NCBI GenBank assembly: GCA_015999745.1
Contig: JAECQP010000029.1
Coordinates: 1 to 45,589, forward strand
DNA: 45,589 nt
Reading direction: 5' to 3'
Source of the DNA: Sphingobacteriia bacterium
Lineage (GTDB): Bacteria > Bacteroidota > Bacteroidia > Chitinophagales > Chitinophagaceae
A program made the position numbers and the translations under genes. Under the pieces are notes generated by a model. The model did not search any database and was not told where the DNA came from. It was given only the letters and a program-made list of their open reading frames with translations. Positions 40,968 through 45,589 of the stretch are shown piece after piece. The first letter of the stretch is position 1, and the number at the start of each line of letters is the position of its first letter.

Positions 40968-43925
40968 TTAAAATGTGACGTTAAAGCCCGCCATAAATGT
41001 TTTGGCCTGAGGCATGGTAAAGAACTCAATGCCCTGGGTCAGTGCATTGGAAGCGGTTCCGGTTAACTCAGGATCCATACCTGTATACTTGGTAAAGGTC
41101 AGGATGTTCTGAGCCGAAATATAGAACCTTGCAGAAGAGATCTTTACTTTAGACAACAGGGAGGATGGTAGATTGTAACCCAATGAAATGTTTTTCAATC
41201 TCATGTAAGAGCCGTCTTCCATGAAACGGGAAGGGCGCAGGTTACTGGCATAGTTGGCGGCATTGATCTTAGGGATCATGGTAATATCGCCCGCTTTTTG
41301 CCAGCGATCCAGCTGACTTAAAGAGTAGTTGGTGCTTCTGGTACCCCCATGCTCCAGGAAGAAACGGTTCATGTTCAACTGCTCGTTTCCGTAAGAGAAC
41401 TGGAAGAATACCATCAGATCAAATCCTTTGTAGCTGAGGTTATTGGTAAAACCGCCTGTGAAATCAGGGTTGGCAGAACCAACAATTCTGCGGTCGTTGT
41501 TCACATCAAATTTTCCGTCGCCGTTCACATCTTCAAATACAATGGCTCCTGTTTGAGGGTTCACGCCTGTTTGAGGATGCAGGTAGAAAGAGAACATTTC
41601 ACCACCCTCCTGGTAACGGTAGAGGTCCCTGTTATACACGTTGAAAGGAGCAGCCAGTTTCACAATCTTGTTTTTGTTGTGAGAAATATTCAGGCTGGCA
41701 TTCCATTTTAATCCGTCTGCTTTGGCAGGACGCAGAATGTCTCCGCTCACGCTGAACTCAACCCCTTTATTCTGAATGATACCATAGTTCTGGGTCAGTA
41801 CGTTGAAACCGGTAGAACGTGGAATGGATACATCCAGCAACAGGTCTTCCGTACGCTTGTTATAATAGTTCACTGTAAAGTTCAGGCGGTTGTTGAATAA
41901 ACCAACATCCACGCCCAGATCCGTTTGCTTGGTGGTTTCCCATTTCAGTTGAGGGTTGCTGGGCTGTGTAGGAGTAATACCCGGAATGTCTCCATATGCA
42001 GCTCCACCCCATAGTCCCAAAGACTGGAAGTCGCGAATACCACTCTGGTTACCGGTAATACCATAACTACCACGAAGCTTCAGCATACTGATTGCTTTCA
42101 GGTTCTCCATGAATTTTTCTTCTGTCAGCAACCAGCCAAATCCCATGGAAGGGAATGTACCATACTGATTAGCCTGGCCAAAACGGGAAGATCCGTCTCT
42201 TCTCACATTGAGGGTGAACAGGTATTTGCGATCGTAATCATAGTTAATTCTTGTAAACACAGAACCAATACCCCAACTGGTAGCAGAACTGGAAGAACGC
42301 TGTACCGCTGCAGAAATGATTTGTGTAAATGCATCACTCGGGAACTGCTGACCAATAGCAGTGATCAGGTTTGTTTTAGATTCCTGGATGGTAGTACCTA
42401 CCAGGGCGGTAACAGAATGCTTACCGATGCCAAAGTTATAGGTCAATACGTTTTCCTGGATCCAGTTATTGTTATTGGTGCTGGAAGCCTGGGCATTGCC
42501 ATTTACCGCAGAACCTGCATTGGTTAACGAGTTATCATATACATTCTCTTCTATATTACTATAATCGAGACTGAAGCTGGAACGTAGTTTCAAACCCCTG
42601 ATAAACTCATACTCTGCAAATACAGATCCAAGGAAACGGTTGGTTCGCATGCCGATCTTGGTTTCGTACAATGCTGCCAGCGGATGCTCAAACGTAGGAA
42701 TCTTCAGGTAAGAACCATCTGCATTAAGTACCGGAATATTGGAAGGATAAAAGAAGACACTTCCCAAACTACCGGAGATATTATCGTCATTTCTGAGTCT
42801 TCCTCTCCTGTTATTGGAGTACAGGATATTGGTACCCATCTTCAGATTTTTGATGGGCGTAAATTCCAGGTTCACTCTTGCAGTGGTACGGTTGAAATCA
42901 GATTTTTTCACCACTCCTTCCTGCAGGAAGGTATTGGCAGAAACCATGTACTTTACTTTATCGGAACCGCCGCTGATACCGATATCGATATTGCGGGTTG
43001 CCCCTTTCTGAAAAATCAGGTCGCCCCAATTGGTATTGATGGCAGCAGCCGGATTGGCATAAGGAGCCGTTTTACCGTTGTTAACAGCAGATTCGTTCAT
43101 CAGGGTTTCAAAAGTGGAACCATTGGTAACAGCAGGATATTTATTGAGGTCCTGTGTACCATAATACATACCCAAATTGATCTTGGCTTTTCCTGCAGTA
43201 CCTCGTTTGGTGGTAATCAATACCACCCCGTTGGCGGCCCTTGCTCCATAAATAGCGGTAGCAGACGCATCTTTCAGGATATCCATAGATTCAATATCGG
43301 CAGGATTGATATCCGCCATCGGGCTGGTTACACCTCCTCCCAATCCAAGGGCAGAAAGGTTACCTGATTGTACAGGCACTCCATCAATTACATACAGCGG
43401 ATCACTGGAAGCATTAATGGAAGCGGTACCGCGAATACGGACAAATACACCACCCCCGGGCGTACCGGAGTTGGAATTGACCTGCACACCGGCTGCGCGT
43501 CCCTGCAGCAACTGGTCGGAGCTGCTTACCGGAACATTGGCGATGTCGGCTGCTTTTACAGTAGTAATTGCACTGGTAACCAGTTTACGGCTCTGTTGGC
43601 CATAGCCGGTTACAACCACTTCACTCATTACATTGGGAAGCGACTGTAGTACCAGGTCCAGGTCAGCAGCAGGAACAGCCTTAATCGACAGACTCTGGTA
43701 GCCTACATAGTCAAAACGGATAGAGTCGGCTCCGGCAGGAATATTGAATTTGAAAGAGCCGGTAGCGTTGGTAGTGGCAATTGCCTTGCCTTTTACAGAA
43801 ATGGATACACCATTCAAGGGTAATCCACCATCGGCAGATGTTACCCTACCCGAAATTGCACGGTCTTGTGCAATGGTCTTTGCAGAAATGCAAAGGAGCG
43901 TGAGAAGAACAATGAAGCATCTCAT
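40968..43925 (-). CDS. SusC/RagA-family TonB-dependent transporter (no STN domain)
   Basis: 985 residues: signal peptide (MRCFIVLLTLLCISAKTIAQ), carboxypeptidase-regulatory-like domain (about 22-100, ISGRVTSADGGLPLNGVSIS), plug (about 105-220, EVVVTGYGQQSRKLVTSAIT) and a large barrel ending MAGFNVTF. Unlike the first SusC in this window it has no STN domain, and no sigma/FecR genes lie upstream, so it must be regulated in another way. First gene of the susC-susD-sortilin operon. A terminator-like hairpin is found in its 5' leader. Substrate unknown. Confidence 0.96.
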   Translation of the reverse strand: MRCFIVLLTLLCISAKTIAQDRAISGRVTSADGGLPLNGVSISVKGKAIATTNATGSFKFNIPAGADSIRFDYVGYQSLSIKAVPAADLDLVLQSLPNVMSEVVVTGYGQQSRKLVTSAITTVKAADIANVPVSSSDQLLQGRAAGVQVNSNSGTPGGGVFVRIRGTASINASSDPLYVIDGVPVQSGNLSALGLGGGVTSPMADINPADIESMDILKDASATAIYGARAANGVVLITTKRGTAGKAKINLGMYYGTQDLNKYPAVTNGSTFETLMNESAVNNGKTAPYANPAAAINTNWGDLIFQKGATRNIDIGISGGSDKVKYMVSANTFLQEGVVKKSDFNRTTARVNLEFTPIKNLKMGTNILYSNNRRGRLRNDDNISGSLGSVFFYPSNIPVLNADGSYLKIPTFEHPLAALYETKIGMRTNRFLGSVFAEYEFIRGLKLRSSFSLDYSNIEENVYDNSLTNAGSAVNGNAQASSTNNNNWIQENVLTYNFGIGKHSVTALVGTTIQESKTNLITAIGQQFPSDAFTQIISAAVQRSSSSATSWGIGSVFTRINYDYDRKYLFTLNVRRDGSSRFGQANQYGTFPSMGFGWLLTEEKFMENLKAISMLKLRGSYGITGNQSGIRDFQSLGLWGGAAYGDIPGITPTQPSNPQLKWETTKQTDLGVDVGLFNNRLNFTVNYYNKRTEDLLLDVSIPRSTGFNVLTQNYGIIQNKGVEFSVSGDILRPAKADGLKWNASLNISHNKNKIVKLAAPFNVYNRDLYRYQEGGEMFSFYLHPQTGVNPQTGAIVFEDVNGDGKFDVNNDRRIVGSANPDFTGGFTNNLSYKGFDLMVFFQFSYGNEQLNMNRFFLEHGGTRSTNYSLSQLDRWQKAGDITMIPKINAANYASNLRPSRFMEDGSYMRLKNISLGYNLPSSLLSKVKISSARFYISAQNILTFTKYTGMDPELTGTASNALTQGIEFFTMPQAKTFMAGFNVTF

Positions 43926-44310
43926 AAGCGTTGCAGTGTTTGGTTTAAAGGTTCAGTTAGGTGTTGTACAAGAAAAAATAGAGGCTTTATCTGGCCTCTC
44001 TTACTTGCCGGAAAGATATCCAACAAGGTATTTTTACTTGTCCTCCAAAGTTTAGCCTTTACAGAGCCAAATAGAACAGCGCCAAATGGTCAAAAGAATC
44101 TTTCTTACGAAAATGGCAAATTGCCGTTATTTTTAGAAAAATTAACGGTAAAATAATGCAGTATCAGATATTTTTCCTGCGATAAGATTTTTGGTAAGAT
44201 ATTTTATCTTTTTTAATATATCTTTAAGACTATTCACCGAATGTTTATTGGGTTTTTCCAAACATTCCTTTATTTTATAGTTTTTAACAAACCTCAGGAA
44301 ACCTTAAAAA
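43926..44310. other. 385-base leader and promoter region of the second susCD operon
   Basis: No protein gene is seen. On the minus strand there is a hairpin with T-run (43973-43999) and, upstream, TATCTTTC (44018-44011), one mismatch from the -7 consensus, without a proper -33 partner. Bases 44150-44310 are AT-rich and hold the 3' flank of the Lrp gene; no clear Lrp terminator is visible. Confidence 0.5.
43973..43999 (-). terminator. Terminator-like hairpin in the susC leader (possible attenuator)
   Basis: On the minus strand AGAGGC (43999-43994) pairs with GCCTCT (43985-43980) with an 8-base loop, followed by ATTTTTTC. It lies about 54 bases upstream of the susC start, downstream of the likely transcription start, so it could stop transcription early. 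Confidence 0.45.
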
Positions 44311-44772
44311 TTAAATAACAATAGAGTGCCCCTGCTTGATATCTTTCAATACAAAGATCGTATTCAGTGTACCCACATTGTCTAAACGAGCCAATTTCCC
44401 TTTGACAAACTCATGATATTCGGGCAGGCTGCCAATATTGATTTTGAGCAAAAAGTCAATTTGCCCGGCCATCAGGTAACACTCCTGCACTTCTTCCAGG
44501 GTCATAACCTCCTTTTCGAACTTATCGAAAAAAGCATCATTGTGATAGCGCATGGAAACCTGGCAAAAAGCCGTAATGGACTTGTTCAATAAAACCTTGT
44601 CGAGGATGGCCACATATTCCTTGATATAACCCAACTGTTCCAAGCGCTTCACCCGTTCATACACAGGGGAAATGGTAATATTCAATATCTGAGCCAGTTC
44701 TTTGGCGGTGATTTTTGAATTTTTCTGAAGATGCCTGAGTATGGTCAGGTCTATTTCATCGATGCTTTCCAT
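44311..44772 (-). CDS. Lrp/AsnC-family transcriptional regulator
   Basis: A 153-residue feast/famine regulator. The N-terminal winged HTH spans about 1-60 (LTILRHLQKNSKITAKELAQ; LNITISPVYERVKRLEQLG), and the C-terminal RAM ligand-binding domain about 65-150 with VQECYLMAGQIDFLLKINIG. Such proteins bind DNA as dimers or octamers and respond to amino acids. Full length. It starts 4 bases after the membrane-protein gene on the same strand and lies upstream of the second susCD operon, which makes that operon, or the membrane protein, a plausible target; neither is shown. Confidence 0.94.
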   Translation of the reverse strand: MESIDEIDLTILRHLQKNSKITAKELAQILNITISPVYERVKRLEQLGYIKEYVAILDKVLLNKSITAFCQVSMRYHNDAFFDKFEKEVMTLEEVQECYLMAGQIDFLLKINIGSLPEYHEFVKGKLARLDNVGTLNTIFVLKDIKQGHSIVI

Positions 44773-44776
44773 ATGG

Positions 44777-45166
44777 TCATTTATTTTTTATATCCATTTT
44801 GGGGAGCAGGCTCATCAACAGCATCATGGCAGTTAATGCCACTTCCAGGTAAAGCCCCGGCTGTTTTTGCGGGCACTCTCCTCCATAACAGGCAGAGAGG
44901 ATCAGGTAATTGCGGACAGACCATGCAAAAGCAAAAGTGGTAATAAACACATTGGTTCTTTTGGCCCAGATTCTATTCAGGATGAACAACACAAAAGCCA
45001 TTCCACTGGCATAGGAAAGAAACAACCCGGGACGGCCGAAATTGGTTCCGGTTGTATGAAACCCATCCACCAATATGGCTTTACTCTCTATTACCACCCA
45101 TGGCATCCAGCATACGCCAATCACCGCCAGCGCCAACATCATTCCTATTTGTTGTGAATACTTCAT
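44777..45166 (-). CDS. Conserved hypothetical four-helix membrane protein
   Basis: 129 residues with four predicted membrane helices (about 8-27, 50-65, 73-92, 105-121). A polar segment between helices 1 and 2 carries GTNFGRPG, and a Cys pair lies in the CYGGECPQKQPGLYL loop between helices 3 and 4, which could form a disulfide outside the membrane. I do not recognise a named family. It is first in a two-gene unit with the Lrp regulator (4-base gap), so it may be the regulator's target or effector-linked partner. Confidence 0.75.
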   Translation of the reverse strand: MKYSQQIGMMLALAVIGVCWMPWVVIESKAILVDGFHTTGTNFGRPGLFLSYASGMAFVLFILNRIWAKRTNVFITTFAFAWSVRNYLILSACYGGECPQKQPGLYLEVALTAMMLLMSLLPKMDIKNK

Positions 45167-45413
45167 ACTTGCTATTACATTATAATCCTTCCCGAAATTA
45201 GGCTATTCCGGTGTTTTTTTTATATTTTGTAGGTATTGCATATAATTAGCTCTTCAAAAGCCCATCACCCGATAATTTATATAAGCATTCTGCGGACTAC
45301 TGTCCTTACAGATGAATCAAGCAAAAAATGAATAAAAGAAATTGAAGCATTCTTTAATGATGGCAAAAGAACTTCATTATAGCACAGAATTAATTATAAA
45401 CCGGGAACAGAAA

Positions 45414-45589
45414 ATGAAACGATTTGAAATAGTAGATTTTTTAAAGGGGTATTCAATATTTACAATATTAATATTTCATTATTTACAATATTTACAGCTT
45501 CCAAATCCTTTTGATAAAATCATTTTTTTCGGTGGGACAGGTGTTCATCTTTTTGTATTCTTATCCGGGTTCGGGCTATATTATTCGTA
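45414..45589 (+). CDS. Acyltransferase family 3 protein (cut by right window edge)
   Basis: The first 58 codons of an acyltransferase-3 membrane protein: MKRFEIVDFLKGYSIFTILI with FHYLQYL (conserved His of the first helix), then GGTGVHLFVFLSGFGLYYS, matching the second-helix signature FxVxSGF of the family. The start at 45414 is preferred since family members begin right before this motif; an in-frame ATG at 45357 would add 19 unusual residues. The DNA is AT-rich like the 32-35 kb island. The rest lies outside the window. Confidence 0.85.
   Translation, partial: MKRFEIVDFLKGYSIFTILIFHYLQYLQLPNPFDKIIFFGGTGVHLFVFLSGFGLYYS

Noticed and set aside
45357..45413. Upstream in-frame start of the right-edge acyltransferase
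   Set aside because: The added 19 residues are polar and unlike the family; the motif-proximal ATG at 45414 fits family length better, though this is not certain.

Overview
The window looks like chromosomal DNA of a Bacteroidota, most likely family Chitinophagaceae. The support is two SusC/SusD outer-membrane uptake gene pairs, an ECF sigma/FecR pair feeding an STN-domain SusC, a type IX secretion (T9SS) C-terminal tail, the rpmB-rpmG-DUF4295-ftsY cluster, and Bacteroidota-type -7 promoter elements (TAnnTTTG), many of them very close to start codons. Most of the DNA has moderate GC. Two stretches (about 28.71-29.94 kb and 32.12-34.92 kb) and the right edge are clearly AT-rich and carry accessory genes.

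Layout, left to right. 1-6230 (minus strand): a four-gene cell-surface signalling and uptake operon, ECF sigma > FecR > STN-SusC > SusD, with SusD cut by the window edge. 6310-9260 (minus): a secreted S10 serine carboxypeptidase and a GH1 beta-glucosidase. 9321-10712 (plus): the Mg2+ channel MgtE. 10736-11831 (minus): prfB, read through a programmed +1 frameshift. 11882-16642 (minus): a giant secreted protein with 18 NHL repeats in three groups of six and a T9SS tail. 16721-17088 (minus): RNase P RNA. 17185-20959 (minus): polyprenyl diphosphate synthase, an APC amino-acid permease and a DUF2027-Smr protein. 21073-23262: a small exported protein, then ftsY, DUF4295, rpmG and rpmB. 23872-28707: a small exported protein, an ubiD-anmK operon, and pdxJ-purE.

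28.7-30.1 kb is an AT-rich accessory patch (membrane protein, thioredoxin-like lipoprotein, transposase tail relic) next to a tRNA-Gly/tRNA-Leu pair. After a small membrane protein and a GT2 glycosyltransferase comes a decapitated serine beta-lactamase gene. It marks the edge of a second AT-rich island: DUF2975 protein, XRE regulator, ankyrin lipoprotein, acyltransferase, and a possible 21-residue membrane peptide on the other strand. Then rocD (plus) faces a second SusC-SusD operon that also carries a large sortilin/BNR-type propeller protein (minus). A membrane protein plus Lrp/AsnC regulator pair lies upstream of that operon, and a second acyltransferase-3 gene runs off the right edge.

The most interesting unexplained signals are these: a plus-strand intrinsic terminator in the fecR-susC gap, which would suit an antisense RNA; an 8+8 bp inverted repeat covering the -7 element and the start of the DUF2975-XRE pair; a terminator-like hairpin in the leader of the second susC; and the 3 x 6 NHL architecture. 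I see no CRISPR array, no intact insertion sequence, no prophage and no obvious defence system. The DUF2975/XRE/ankyrin/acyltransferase cargo is the nearest thing to an uncharacterised module.
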